Shown piece after piece: positions 26,569-35,605 of a stretch of 64,000 nt of DNA. The DNA is from Tolumonas osonensis (GTDB lineage Bacteria; Pseudomonadota; Gammaproteobacteria; Enterobacterales; Aeromonadaceae). Within the stretch, counting starts at the first letter, position 1, and every line of letters starts with the position of its first letter. Location of the stretch: contig NZ_JACHGR010000003.1 in the NCBI RefSeq assembly GCF_014202415.1, positions 62,001 to 126,000 of the forward strand. The letters run 5' to 3'. The notes under the pieces were generated by a model. The model saw nothing but the letters and a program-made list of their open reading frames with translations. It ran no database searches and was not told the DNA's origin. The translations under genes and the position numbers were made by a program.

Positions 26569-28791
26569 TTAAAAAGGTCTCCCAAGATAGAAGTACAGAG
26601 CACTGTTGCCATCTTCTGCATACCCATACCCCAGATACGCGCCGCCAAGAGGGGTATCACTACCAATAAAAATGGCACCGGATTTGAGTACTTCGTCGAA
26701 ATAGCCGGGTATCAGTGGATCGCCAACCTTTCCAGCCTCAAGTGATACACCACCGTATGCACCATCCAGAAAGGTTCCCTGCATTATTCTGCGATAATAC
26801 ATAACCCGGCCATACCGCAAACTTTCACCAACTAATTGACCTGTGGAATACCCTGATTGCTGGAGGAACCCACCCCATTGAAATTGGTCATATCTTGGTA
26901 GTGGATCGTCACCAAATTTGCCACCTGCTTTAGCCGAAAAGTTGAATATATTATCACCAGAGGAGATAACAAACGTGCCGTCAACATCCCATTTTGTATA
27001 CGGTTGATCTGTACCGAGACTTGCATTGGAGTTAAAGACATTCACACCGCTACGCCATCCTGATCTCGGAAATTGCGCACTATCCAACTGATCGAAGCGT
27101 AATTTCAGCGTATAAGCACCCTGCTTGATTTCGGACTCACCTGGCGATAAGGCTTGCGGGCCTGTATCCAGTGTCGGATTGAGTAAACCGCCCACAACCC
27201 CCAGCCGTAATTCACCATACCGGTTAAACTGTGAACCCAAGTCCACACCTGCAAGTGTGCTGAGTACGTCATAACTGGCAATACGGTTATTACCTGCATA
27301 CAGGTTAGTAGATCGTTGTTCAAATTTTGCATGCGGGGCGACAAACAGATAACTTTCTTCATCAAGTGGCTGATAGAACTCTGTTGCTATGCTGCTGGTG
27401 CGACCTAATTGAAGATCATTCCGCCACTCAGCGCCCAATGAGTTAAGCCATGTCTGACGATAGCTCACCAGCAAATTGTAGTAAGCGTCACCGCTAAAAT
27501 CACTTGATAAGCCCAGACCAAACCGCAAATAGTCCGGTCCCCACGATTTTTCCACAGCTTCAACGGCTAATACCCGCTTGTTGGGTTCTTCCAGGAAGCG
27601 ATAATTCACATGTTCGAAATCGCCGGTGCCATAGATGCGCCGCATGTCACTATCAATGGTTGCCTGATCAACTGGCTTGCCAACTTCTGTCTTCATTGTC
27701 GCCTGAACAGATGCCGGATTTACACGTTTTAAGTTATCAAATCGGATCTCATTGACTGGCCGGGTATCTGCAACAGCGACTACTTGCTGCTTCCTGCGCA
27801 CCGCTGCATATTCTTCAGCAGGCATGGAGAGCGCTGTCAGTTTTCCCGATACTTTAAGTGCTGCAGCTTCGCCAAGAGGGGCAATCTTAGTCAGGTGATC
27901 AAAGTCACCGGTCGAATAATCACCAAGCTCCGGGGAAATGAGAATATCGTCAGGCCCCAGCAGGGCAAGCGACTCTTGCACATTCTGCTCTGTCAGGATA
28001 CTAAGCATCTGACCCGATACACCAAATATCCCGGTTAATTGCTCCCGTTTCAGCAATGGCGTGCCCACATTCACGGCAATGATAATATCCGCGCCCATCT
28101 CCCGTGCAGTCTGCACCGGCAAGTTACTGGTCAGCATGCCATCCACCAGCATCATCCCATTAAACTCAGCTGGCGATACCGCACCGGGAACCGACATACT
28201 GGCCCGCATCACCAACGCCAAATCGCCTTCACTGAAAACCACTGCCTTACCAGTTACAAGATCGGTTGCAACAGCACGATAAGGTATAGGTAACTCATCA
28301 AACTGATAGTAGCCCTTTATCTTGGCCAGACGGCGTAACACGGTTTCCAGTTGCACACCCGAGACCAAACCTTTACCAACCTTAACTTCACCATTAGAAA
28401 GGCCCACTTCGGGCGTAAATAAAATCGAGTTATCGTCTTGCTTGCGACGCATAGTCAATTGCTGGCGAGGCGGATCTTCTTTAAACAACAACTCAGTAGA
28501 GATAGTTGAAAGAATTTTATCCATTTCCGGCAATGTGGTACCTGTCGCATAGGCTGCCCCGACCAACGAACCCATACTGGTACCAACGATGCAATCGATC
28601 GGCACGCGGTATTGTTCCAGCACTTTGAGAACACCAACATGCGCTGCGCCACGAGCACCACCGCCGGACAACACCAGGCATATTTTAGGGCGTTTGTGTG
28701 GATCGGTGTTCTGCACAGCATCTTCAGCTCTGACCGAGAACGCTGTAATAGAAAGCACCATGAGCAGTGCCCGTAAAATCCATGTACTCAT
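26569..28791 (-). CDS. Patatin-like phospholipase with POTRA and outer-membrane barrel (PlpD-like)
   Basis: About 740 aa from MSTWILRALLMVLSITAFSV (28791), a signal peptide. The patatin lipase domain shows the oxyanion loop SGGGARGAAHVGVL, the nucleophile Ser in GTSMGSLVGAAYATG and the Asp of the dyad in LVDGMLTSNLPV. It is followed by a POTRA-like segment (VNEIRFDNLKRVNPASVQ, then YGTGDFEHVNYRF) and a C-terminal BamA/Omp85-like barrel ending in Phe (LYFYLGRPF). This is the architecture of type Vd autotransporters such as PlpD. It follows DUF4105 on the same strand with a 66-nt gap. Confidence 0.92.
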   Translation of the reverse strand: MSTWILRALLMVLSITAFSVRAEDAVQNTDPHKRPKICLVLSGGGARGAAHVGVLKVLEQYRVPIDCIVGTSMGSLVGAAYATGTTLPEMDKILSTISTELLFKEDPPRQQLTMRRKQDDNSILFTPEVGLSNGEVKVGKGLVSGVQLETVLRRLAKIKGYYQFDELPIPYRAVATDLVTGKAVVFSEGDLALVMRASMSVPGAVSPAEFNGMMLVDGMLTSNLPVQTAREMGADIIIAVNVGTPLLKREQLTGIFGVSGQMLSILTEQNVQESLALLGPDDILISPELGDYSTGDFDHLTKIAPLGEAAALKVSGKLTALSMPAEEYAAVRRKQQVVAVADTRPVNEIRFDNLKRVNPASVQATMKTEVGKPVDQATIDSDMRRIYGTGDFEHVNYRFLEEPNKRVLAVEAVEKSWGPDYLRFGLGLSSDFSGDAYYNLLVSYRQTWLNSLGAEWRNDLQLGRTSSIATEFYQPLDEESYLFVAPHAKFEQRSTNLYAGNNRIASYDVLSTLAGVDLGSQFNRYGELRLGVVGGLLNPTLDTGPQALSPGESEIKQGAYTLKLRFDQLDSAQFPRSGWRSGVNVFNSNASLGTDQPYTKWDVDGTFVISSGDNIFNFSAKAGGKFGDDPLPRYDQFQWGGFLQQSGYSTGQLVGESLRYGRVMYYRRIMQGTFLDGAYGGVSLEAGKVGDPLIPGYFDEVLKSGAIFIGSDTPLGGAYLGYGYAEDGNSALYFYLGRPF

Positions 28792-28857
28792 ATACCAACA
28801 CCTTTTTATAGTTATCTGCATCATGGTCGCCTTAATCACCTGGACAGTATTTCCGTC

Positions 28858-29856
28858 TTATTTACGGATTAGCTGGGAAAAATCCGCAGCGCTGTCTGCA
28901 GCATGGGCCCGAACATTGGCATATGAGCGCTGCTTAAGTTCATCAAAACTCAGTCCATTAGCTTCGAGCCGTCCTTGCTCATAAAGGTACTGAGGCAAAT
29001 ATCCGCTAACCAGAATTTTCCAATCAAGAGGTATGTGTTGCTGATTAACCCGCGTTGACATCCATATGCTAGTAGTACAGTTTGTTAATAACGTGTTGTA
29101 AAATTCAGGCTCGGTTGTCAGCGCATTGATGCGACGGACATATTCGAGGAATAAGCGACGCCCGCTTTCGAGCTCTCCTTTTGCCCGATAGATATAAACG
29201 TCTTCAGGCGGGTTTTGACGATAGTTTGTGCGCAAGCGGATAACATCACGCTCATCAGCAACCACATAAAATAGTTCGTATTGACGGAAAAAACCCTTAA
29301 TTGAGGAGTAGTCTTCCCCCTTCTCTTTACGTGTTTCAATCGAAATAGCGATATGGTCGTTGTGGTTAAATTCAAAACTTAAAAATACATGGGCAATGGC
29401 CGGCCCCATCCAGTAAACGGCGATCACATCCACACCTGTCAGTTCACGCAAATCGACACGCTTATCGTAATAATGAGGTGTGTAGTCCGTTTCGCTGCGG
29501 TACTCGGAGTTGCGGATGTTATGCAGAGTGACCATGTCACCGTCGATAGTCGCCGAAGGAAGTACTGCCACATCAGTTTGCCAGTCGCGCTCATTTGATG
29601 GTTCCATACTACCCCACCAGACCAGCACAACAGCAAACAACATGATGTATCCGGTTATGGCATAACTGCGCCAGGAACGGAAAAACATGGCAAGCAGCAC
29701 GGCTAACAGAACCACAGCAAAACTTGCTGCCAGAATGTTACGCACCATTTCACTGTACGGACCTGCATTAATGAGCGCAAGAATTGCCCAGCAGCCACTT
29801 ACCGCTATCAGTAATATGAGTATCAGTAGTCCGAAGATTCGCATGATGACTTTCAT
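28858..29856 (-). CDS. DUF4105 membrane-anchored protein
   Basis: A 332-aa protein with three N-terminal membrane segments (residues about 5-28, 38-58, 65-83) and a C-terminal soluble domain of DUF4105 type. Recognisable blocks are VAVLPSATIDGDMVTLHNIR, AHVFLSFEFNHNDHIAISIE and EFYNTLLTNCTTSIW. The conserved Cys (NCTTS) and His pattern suggest a papain-like or NlpC-like fold, but activity is not established. Its ATG overlaps the stop of the upstream membrane gene (ATGA), so translation is coupled. Confidence 0.85.
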   Translation of the reverse strand: MKVIMRIFGLLILILLIAVSGCWAILALINAGPYSEMVRNILAASFAVVLLAVLLAMFFRSWRSYAITGYIMLFAVVLVWWGSMEPSNERDWQTDVAVLPSATIDGDMVTLHNIRNSEYRSETDYTPHYYDKRVDLRELTGVDVIAVYWMGPAIAHVFLSFEFNHNDHIAISIETRKEKGEDYSSIKGFFRQYELFYVVADERDVIRLRTNYRQNPPEDVYIYRAKGELESGRRLFLEYVRRINALTTEPEFYNTLLTNCTTSIWMSTRVNQQHIPLDWKILVSGYLPQYLYEQGRLEANGLSFDELKQRSYANVRAHAADSAADFSQLIRK

Positions 29857-31022
29857 AGGCCAAACAACCCCTCGAACATATTTATCATCAATTCATAAGA
29901 AGAATATTTGAACAGAGCCAGAGGCAATAATGGCAGCAACGCAGCTCCAGTGAAGCTAAGTAGTAACCGTTTGCTCACTGGCACCCACCCCATCTCGCGA
30001 ATAACATCAACACTGTTACCCAGATCGGCAAGCGACTGCAGATCCGCAGTACCCAGAAGTGGTTCATCGCTAACGCCTTTTGAGTCTATCCATTTTTTCT
30101 CGAAGTCTTCGACATAATGTGCCGCAAAATCCATATACTCATTCAGCCCCTGGACTTTACAGTCCCAGAGCTTAGGCGAGAATAAAAATAACGGCCCGAT
30201 AAACAGAAAGGCATCAATCAGCAATATGACCAGAAACACGCCATAGACAGCCTCAAAGGCCATTTCTCCGCCAATAAAAACTTCTGCGAATGCCGAACAT
30301 TGCACCGATGAAATAGCTATAACCAGAGGTAAAAAATTAACATGAACTACCTCCAGATAACCCAGACCAGCAAAACCATCAGGATGCGTCGGTATCAGAT
30401 GCAGAGGCAATCTCGATAAGCGCCAGAGGAAATACACCCATAGACCCAATTGCCACAAACAGCGCAGTACCAGAAAACGGAACAATGACATGCTCACAAT
30501 CCAATACCAGTCACCTGCCTGCGTGATATGTACGGAAACATTTGGATCATTATTTGTTGAAACCCCAAGCAACGGTGTTGCCAGGTGTAGCAGCGAAAAA
30601 ATAATAGCACTCAGCAGAAATACGGCTTCAGGTAGCCAGGAGTCTACTCCGCGACGGGTACGGATAATTGCTGCCTCCAACGCCGGAAGCGCACCCTCAG
30701 GTATAATCTTCGAACGCACAAGGTAGTTCACGAAATCAGCACAGCGGGGATTCAGCATTGATTCGAACAAAAATAACAGGGGAATAACAACTAATAGACG
30801 AACATGATCACCGACTAGTGAGAAGGTAAATAATTGATCAGTAACACCCTGTACCAGGGTCACGGCCACCAAGCCTAACCAGAAAAAGACGCCGATCGCA
30901 ACGCCCAGTGGAACGGAGTCTGTTCCGCTACGGATGAGTCCTGTATAACAACCAACGCGATACAGAGGACCACCAAGCAACGAAAAGCTGCTGTTTCCAT
31001 TTTTCTCAAGACGTTCCATCAT
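29853..31022 (-). CDS. Polytopic inner-membrane protein of unknown function
   Basis: About 389 aa (start at 31022, or 31019 one codon later; GGGGGA precedes both). I count six or seven hydrophobic segments, including VAIGVFFWLGLVAVTLVQGV, LLVVIPLLFLFES, AVFLLSAIIFSLLHLATPLL, VFLVILLIDAFLFIGPLFLF and LLLSFTGAALLPLLPLALF. The soluble stretches contain conserved-looking EYMDFAAHYVEDFEKKWIDS. No family recognised. It is the first gene of a group with DUF4105 and patatin, under regulon promoter 3. Confidence 0.75.
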   Translation of the reverse strand: MMERLEKNGNSSFSLLGGPLYRVGCYTGLIRSGTDSVPLGVAIGVFFWLGLVAVTLVQGVTDQLFTFSLVGDHVRLLVVIPLLFLFESMLNPRCADFVNYLVRSKIIPEGALPALEAAIIRTRRGVDSWLPEAVFLLSAIIFSLLHLATPLLGVSTNNDPNVSVHITQAGDWYWIVSMSLFRFLVLRCLWQLGLWVYFLWRLSRLPLHLIPTHPDGFAGLGYLEVVHVNFLPLVIAISSVQCSAFAEVFIGGEMAFEAVYGVFLVILLIDAFLFIGPLFLFSPKLWDCKVQGLNEYMDFAAHYVEDFEKKWIDSKGVSDEPLLGTADLQSLADLGNSVDVIREMGWVPVSKRLLLSFTGAALLPLLPLALFKYSSYELMINMFEGLFGL

Positions 31023-31056
31023 CTGATCCCCCGTGTACACCAATAATCACTTATAA

Positions 31057-31099
31057 AATATAGCAATAGGATCAGCCGGCAGCTATTGGACCTTGGGGT
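31057..31099 (-). promoter_or_regulatory. Regulon promoter 3 (membrane protein / DUF4105 / patatin)
   Basis: In gene sense, ACCCCAAGGTCCAAT (31085-31099), then 22 nt, then TATATT (31057-31062). The right half-site AAGGTCCAAT is perfect; the left half has two changes. The predicted transcript start lies about 30 nt before the ATG, which has a good Shine-Dalgarno sequence. Confidence 0.72.
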
Positions 31100-31194
31100 A
31101 AGACTCCTTAATAATCAAATAAAATTGAGCTCTCCAGCTATTCAGAAATGACTTAATGGATGTATGAACACCCGTTCTTAAAAACTCAAATAGT

Positions 31195-31219
31195 GCGGCC
31201 GCTGTATTACAACGGCCGC
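31195..31219 (-). terminator. Hairpin after the outer-membrane protein gene
   Basis: GCGGCCG (31195-31201) and CGGCCGC (31213-31219), read on the minus strand 27 nt past the stop of the 31246-31986 gene and followed by a loose T-rich run (GAGTTTTT). Confidence 0.55.
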
Positions 31220-31245
31220 CACCTGAATAACAGTTCGGCTAAAGG

Positions 31246-31986
31246 TTAAAAAGTGATACCTACACCAATGATCGGTCCTTCAAACGATCCATCGAAAGAA
31301 TTACCGTTCTCATTTTCAATTTTGTAATGAAGTTTCCGGTAACCGAAACGGAATGCGGTATTTTCCCAGGCTTGATACTGGAACTGTGGTTGTAATTCCC
31401 AGGTTTCTTCTGAGTCACCACCAGTGCCATAGGATAAGGTTGGATTGAAGCGCCATTTTTCCGAAATCTGGAAGCTTGGCCGAACAATGATGACTGGATC
31501 GACAAAATCGCTATCCTTGCTAAATGTACCCACTGAATCAATAGACAGTTCATTTTCAAGCGTCATTGTGCGGACACCGAGCAATACATCGACAGTTTGT
31601 CCTTCTTTCCAGCCAGAGAACTGATAACCAAGACCAAAGGTGCCCATGGTCTGTTTAATATCCAGTGCTCCGGTATGTTTATGGCCAGCCAGATCAAAAT
31701 TAAGATTAATATAATCAAATTGTACCCAGGTTACCCAAGACTTATATTGTGCAGTGCCCAGAAAGGCGGCTGACGCATCCATTTTATCCATCAGATCATT
31801 GAAGCTTGCATCCACAGATCCGGAGTGACCTCTGACTTCAACATCAGCCTTCATGCTGGCGGCCCACAAATAAGGCGTGAACTCGAACTTCCAGTCACTT
31901 TGCTCTGCAGCACTTGCAGGCATAGCAGATGCTGCCATCAATGACAAACCAAGTATTGAAGCCTTTGTTTTCATGCTGTTTTTCAT
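31246..31986 (-). CDS. Outer-membrane beta-barrel protein, unknown function
   Basis: About 246 aa from MKNSMKTKASILGL (31986), preceded by AGGGGAAATAAA. A signal peptide ends at ASA. The mature protein alternates beta strands with aromatic girdle residues (WKFEFTPYLWAASMKADVEV, WVTWVQFDYINLNFDLAG, FGYRKLHYKIE) and ends in Phe (GPIIGVGITF), typical of a small barrel. It lies between the membrane-protein operon and the sulfatase maturase. I found no good copy of the regulon site upstream, only a poor one (9 of 15). Confidence 0.75.
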   Translation of the reverse strand: MKNSMKTKASILGLSLMAASAMPASAAEQSDWKFEFTPYLWAASMKADVEVRGHSGSVDASFNDLMDKMDASAAFLGTAQYKSWVTWVQFDYINLNFDLAGHKHTGALDIKQTMGTFGLGYQFSGWKEGQTVDVLLGVRTMTLENELSIDSVGTFSKDSDFVDPVIIVRPSFQISEKWRFNPTLSYGTGGDSEETWELQPQFQYQAWENTAFRFGYRKLHYKIENENGNSFDGSFEGPIIGVGITF

Positions 31987-32133
31987 TTTATTTCCCCTGT
32001 CCCTGTTAAATTCGATCACGAGGTCCATTTGATTACATTTATTAAAGTAGATGTTCCTTGAACCAGACCATCATTACTTCAACATTCAAACAATCCAGGT
32101 GACCCCACTGCATCTATAAAACATAGAATATTT

Positions 32134-33525
32134 CTACCATTGTGGTGCGACCTCATTGACGGATGAATCCGGACTGATATCTCCATGGCAAGATTGCAAT
32201 TCCCGGCCACTACCACAAGGACATGAGTGATGAAGTCCTCGCCGGTTATCCTCAGCCAACGTTATCGCCATTAAATCTGCGGGATAACGGTTTTGCTGCA
32301 ATAACTTCACCATAGTCCGCATTGCCGGCTGTGTATGAGTAAAGAATAGTTCAAGACCAGCACAAAGATAATTCTGGCCTGGTTCACCATCATGAGATTG
32401 TGCAAACCGGTCTTTTGGACAGCCGCCATTGCACAGTGGCCTCGCCGCACAGCTTTTGCATTGTGCCGTCAAGGTATCAAATTTATCCTGCCCGAATTTT
32501 TGCTGCTTAGTCGAAACAATCAGGTCAAGCATATGCGTTTCATGGATGTTGCCCAGCTTGTAATCCGGCTCTACAAAGTGATCACAAGAGTATAGATCGC
32601 CGTTATATTCCAGTGCCGGGCCATAGCCGCATGTGGGGGCGTGAATGCACAGCAGATGACTACCGAAATAAGCCTCCAGCGTTACATCAAAGAGCTGAAC
32701 GTATACCTCGCCAATATCATGACGCACCCACTCTTCGAAGATATCAATCATGAAACGACCGTATTGTTTGCTATCGACGGAACGCTCAGTCACCAGATTA
32801 CCGGTCTGCGTGTAGAGCAGCCGCTGGCGACCAGGTTGATCACTCCAGCCCTGATTCGCAATATCAATGGTCTGTGCCGTGGCACGCTCGACGATGGGAA
32901 TGAATTGCATCCAGGTTGCCCCCAGCTCGTCACGCAGGAAGCGATAGACCGCTCGCCCATGATGCTGATTGGCGGCGTTAACCGTGCACAGAATGTTGAC
33001 GTCGACCCCATGCCGTTGCAGGCAGCGCCAGCCTTCCATTACCTTGTCGAAGGTGCCCTTTTTCTGGCGGGTAAGACGGTAAGTGTCATGTAGCTCACGC
33101 GGGCCATCAACACTGAGGCCAACCAGGAAATTGTATTCTTTAAAGAAAGCACACCAGTCATCATCAAGTAGAATGCCGTTTGTCTGGAAGGTATGCAGTA
33201 TCTCCTGCTGTGGACGACGATACTTTTCGACCAGTTCAACCGAATGGCGGAAGAAAGCCAATTTCATCAACGTGGGCTCCCCCCCCTGCCAGGCAACTGT
33301 GACCTGAGATGAACGATGAGACTCCAATAGTTGACGGATATAAGTTTCGAGAGTTTGCTCTGACATCCGTTTTTTTTCATTCGGATACAGCGCATCTTTG
33401 GATAAGAAAAAGCAGTAGGTGCAGTCAATGTTGCATGTCGAGCCACTCGGTTTAGCCAGTAAGTGAAACCCAGGCGGCGCATTAGAGCGTGATTCTTTAC
33501 TGAATTCTGGCGACCGATTCAACAC
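32134..33525 (-). CDS. Anaerobic sulfatase-maturating enzyme (radical SAM, SPASM)
   Basis: About 463 aa. The radical-SAM cluster motif CNIDCTYC lies near residue 27, followed by VTVAWQGGEPTLM and FQTNGILLDDDWC. The SPASM region shows CGYGPALEYNGDLYSCDHFV and CKSCAARPLCNGGCPKDRF. This is the anSME family, which oxidises the sulfatase active-site Cys to formylglycine. The C-terminus carries an extra SEC-C zinc motif (CPCGSGRELQSCHG). I chose the GTG at 33525 because AGGAG lies 7 nt before it; a TTG at 33555 is less likely. Its partner is the arylsulfatase at 21564-23930, and both have the same promoter site. Confidence 0.95.
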   Translation of the reverse strand: MLNRSPEFSKESRSNAPPGFHLLAKPSGSTCNIDCTYCFFLSKDALYPNEKKRMSEQTLETYIRQLLESHRSSQVTVAWQGGEPTLMKLAFFRHSVELVEKYRRPQQEILHTFQTNGILLDDDWCAFFKEYNFLVGLSVDGPRELHDTYRLTRQKKGTFDKVMEGWRCLQRHGVDVNILCTVNAANQHHGRAVYRFLRDELGATWMQFIPIVERATAQTIDIANQGWSDQPGRQRLLYTQTGNLVTERSVDSKQYGRFMIDIFEEWVRHDIGEVYVQLFDVTLEAYFGSHLLCIHAPTCGYGPALEYNGDLYSCDHFVEPDYKLGNIHETHMLDLIVSTKQQKFGQDKFDTLTAQCKSCAARPLCNGGCPKDRFAQSHDGEPGQNYLCAGLELFFTHTQPAMRTMVKLLQQNRYPADLMAITLAEDNRRGLHHSCPCGSGRELQSCHGDISPDSSVNEVAPQW

Positions 33526-33567
33526 TGGGTTTCTCCTGGCAGCAGTAGCTGACAAACAAATGCTAAA

Positions 33568-33610
33568 ACCTTAACAAGCGTATATAGGGGTCGCTATTGG
33601 ACCTTGGTCT
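33568..33610 (-). promoter_or_regulatory. Regulon promoter 4 (sulfatase maturase)
   Basis: In gene sense, AGACCAAGGTCCAAT (33596-33610; one change from the consensus), then 22 nt, then the weak -10 TAAGGT (33568-33573). It is placed in the 94-nt gap between the upstream membrane-protein gene and the maturase start. Confidence 0.75.
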
Positions 33611-33619
33611 AATACTCAT

Positions 33620-33991
33620 TTAACGGGCGATACGCGTAACCAGTCCACGCAGGATCAGATACGGCAGGATCGCCAGTGCAATCGCTACGATGATTGCCTC
33701 CCCCGGATACACGAAATGCAGCACTTTGATCTGGAATATGACATCAAGGACTATCGCCAGAACAAATACCTTGCCAACACCTTTCCAGCCATCTTTTAAC
33801 ATTTCCGCCCGATTGACCGGATCGGTGAAAAGAGACCAGAAATACGGTGCCCGACCTTCTCTGGCATCTTTCAATCCTGCAATAATGGCAAAGATTGCCG
33901 CCATTACCGGTTGTAGCAGCAATCTGAAATGCAATGGTCCGCTGATCCTGTCAACCATATTTTCCATAATCCGCAGCCATATATCGTGCAT
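33620..33991 (-). CDS. Small integral membrane protein
   Basis: A 123-aa protein with three or four hydrophobic helices (LLLQPVMAAIFAIIAGL, VFVLAIVLDVIFQI, EAIIVAIALAILPYLILRGL) and a short cytosolic loop DAREGRAPYFWSLFTDPVNR. No family name recognised. It ends the receiver/DUF202/membrane transcript, 31 nt after the previous gene. Confidence 0.75.
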   Translation of the reverse strand: MHDIWLRIMENMVDRISGPLHFRLLLQPVMAAIFAIIAGLKDAREGRAPYFWSLFTDPVNRAEMLKDGWKGVGKVFVLAIVLDVIFQIKVLHFVYPGEAIIVAIALAILPYLILRGLVTRIAR

Positions 33992-34022
33992 ATCCCTAGC
34001 CCTCTTATGTCAGAAAAACGAC

Positions 34023-34742
34023 TCACCCTAGCGGTAACAGAATCAACGCATAACACACGCCGCCAGCCACAAATGGCAGAAAACGCCCATCTTTTTCTTT
34101 AGGTAATTCCATGATGATACTGTTAATGATGATCCCGCCCGAGATGAATGCAACCATCAGAGCGAGAACCATATGAGGCAGTGCAAATAGTTGTCCCGCG
34201 GCCCAGCCAAGCATGCACATGCCAGCAAGAATGAAACGCTCACGCAGTCCGTACAAGACGCCATATTTCTCCGGCAATTCGTGTGATATTGCCAAAAAAT
34301 GAAATATTGTTGCCATTGCGTATAACACGAGCGAATCTTCCGGATCGAGTCGCTGTACCAGCATATAACCTATCAGCCAGACATAAGCGGCTAAACTTCC
34401 GATATGCAGCTGTAATTTCCACCTTTCCTGCTTTGAATATCCAGTTTCCGACACACTATGAGACAGGTTATTGAGACCGTAGAACAGCAGGAAGCCCAGC
34501 AGAGCCAGCAGATAAATGACTTTCCCTTCAAACCACAATGGCACAGGCGCGGATGCCACGAAAAGACTGCGTACCGTCTGCAATTCCGGCATGATTTGCA
34601 TAAAAACATAAGCCACAGCCATTCCAGACCCAAAAGAAACCAGACTTCGGTTATCATGAACTAGCTGTTTAAAAGGATGCACATACTCCCCGGCCAGGAA
34701 CGTCGCAGTAAGCAGTAGTACAATCACGGCGGTTTCAATCAT
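34023..34742 (-). CDS. Polytopic membrane protein, ZIP-like
   Basis: A 239-aa protein with seven or eight hydrophobic segments. The N-terminal half (FLAGEYVHPFKQLVHDNRSL, then VSFGSGMAVAYVFMQIMPEL) and the His in FHFLAISHELPEKYG recall ZIP-family metal transporters, but the fit is loose. It lies 14 nt after the DUF202 gene in the same operon. Confidence 0.7.
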   Translation of the reverse strand: MIETAVIVLLLTATFLAGEYVHPFKQLVHDNRSLVSFGSGMAVAYVFMQIMPELQTVRSLFVASAPVPLWFEGKVIYLLALLGFLLFYGLNNLSHSVSETGYSKQERWKLQLHIGSLAAYVWLIGYMLVQRLDPEDSLVLYAMATIFHFLAISHELPEKYGVLYGLRERFILAGMCMLGWAAGQLFALPHMVLALMVAFISGGIIINSIIMELPKEKDGRFLPFVAGGVCYALILLPLG

Positions 34743-34756
34743 CTTGATGCCCGATA

Positions 34757-35155
34757 TCAGAACAATCTGGTGACAATGCTGATGAACGTAACAAGACCAA
34801 TTGTAGCCATCACTATCGCCATCACAATTGTGCTTCGCTTAAATCGCACATTAAACTGATGTAACTCTTTGATTGATATCCAGTACTCAATTGTACCCAT
34901 CACCATGGCGACAGTACCCATCCCCGTAAGAAATAAACCTATACTCTCGGGGGTATGTGTTTTTGGCAGCATACCACCTGCACTTTCAATGCCCTGAAGA
35001 ACTTTATAAATTGTAAATCCGAAACTAATCAATGAAAGTGAAGTGCGCAGCCAGGCCATTAATGTACGATCTGCAGCCATCATAGAACGTTTTGCAGCCA
35101 ATGATGTCCGTATCTGAGCCAGTTCATTGGATGACATTTTTACTTCGTCAGTCAT
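34757..35155 (-). CDS. DUF202 (YidH-type) membrane protein
   Basis: A 132-aa protein of the DUF202 family: LAAKRSMMAADRTLMAWLRT, then SLSLISFGFTIYKVLQ, a second membrane helix (LFLTGMGTVAMVMGTIEYWI) and a third at the C-terminus. These small proteins often accompany transport or stress genes; function unknown. No strong Shine-Dalgarno sequence is seen at 35155; an internal Met at 35137 is an alternative. Confidence 0.85.
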   Translation of the reverse strand: MTDEVKMSSNELAQIRTSLAAKRSMMAADRTLMAWLRTSLSLISFGFTIYKVLQGIESAGGMLPKTHTPESIGLFLTGMGTVAMVMGTIEYWISIKELHQFNVRFKRSTIVMAIVMATIGLVTFISIVTRLF

Positions 35156-35218
35156 ATCAGCTATTCCTCAATCAAAAAAACATCACAGTATCTGTAGCGC
35201 GATACACTTACGCTGCTT

Positions 35219-35599
35219 TCAGCTGTTTTTTACAGATACAACTGATCCAATCGCATCAAATAAAACCCGCTCGTCAATAGGCTTTAGCAGGTAGGCAACC
35301 GCGCCATCACCGCGCGCACGAACACCCCACTCAGGCATATCATGGCCTGTCATAATAATTACTGGCAGTAACTTGCCTGCGTTAATCAGCTGAGCCTGAA
35401 CATCCAGGCCATTTGTCTCCGACATGAGCACATCAAGAATCACACAGTCGATAGACAACGTCAGCCCGGCATCAAGAAACTCAGCGCCTGATTGAAAAGT
35501 CTTAACATGCATTCCGGCTGAGCGAATAAGCCGCTCCAGCGCCTTGCGTACAGACTCTTCATCGTCAACAACGGCAATTAAGGGTGATGTTCTATTCAT
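35219..35599 (-). CDS. Stand-alone response-regulator receiver domain
   Basis: A 126-aa single receiver domain with no output domain: acidic pair in IAVVDDEESVRKALERLI, phospho-acceptor Asp56 in CVILDVLMS, the Thr in IIMTGHD and Lys in YLLKPID. It resembles the receiver of the FixJ-type regulator at 36715-37350 (VDDxxSVRKAxxRLxR) and may compete for the same kinase. The ATG at 35599 has no Shine-Dalgarno sequence and coincides with the predicted transcript start of regulon promoter 5, so the message may be leaderless. Confidence 0.9.
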   Translation of the reverse strand: MNRTSPLIAVVDDEESVRKALERLIRSAGMHVKTFQSGAEFLDAGLTLSIDCVILDVLMSETNGLDVQAQLINAGKLLPVIIMTGHDMPEWGVRARGDGAVAYLLKPIDERVLFDAIGSVVSVKNS

Positions 35600-35605
35600 A
35601 ATAGT

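Noticed and set aside
31987-32133. Copy of the regulon site in front of the outer-membrane barrel gene
   Set aside because: The best stretch (GGTTCAAGGAACATC) matches only 9 of 15 positions and has no TANNNT at the right distance.
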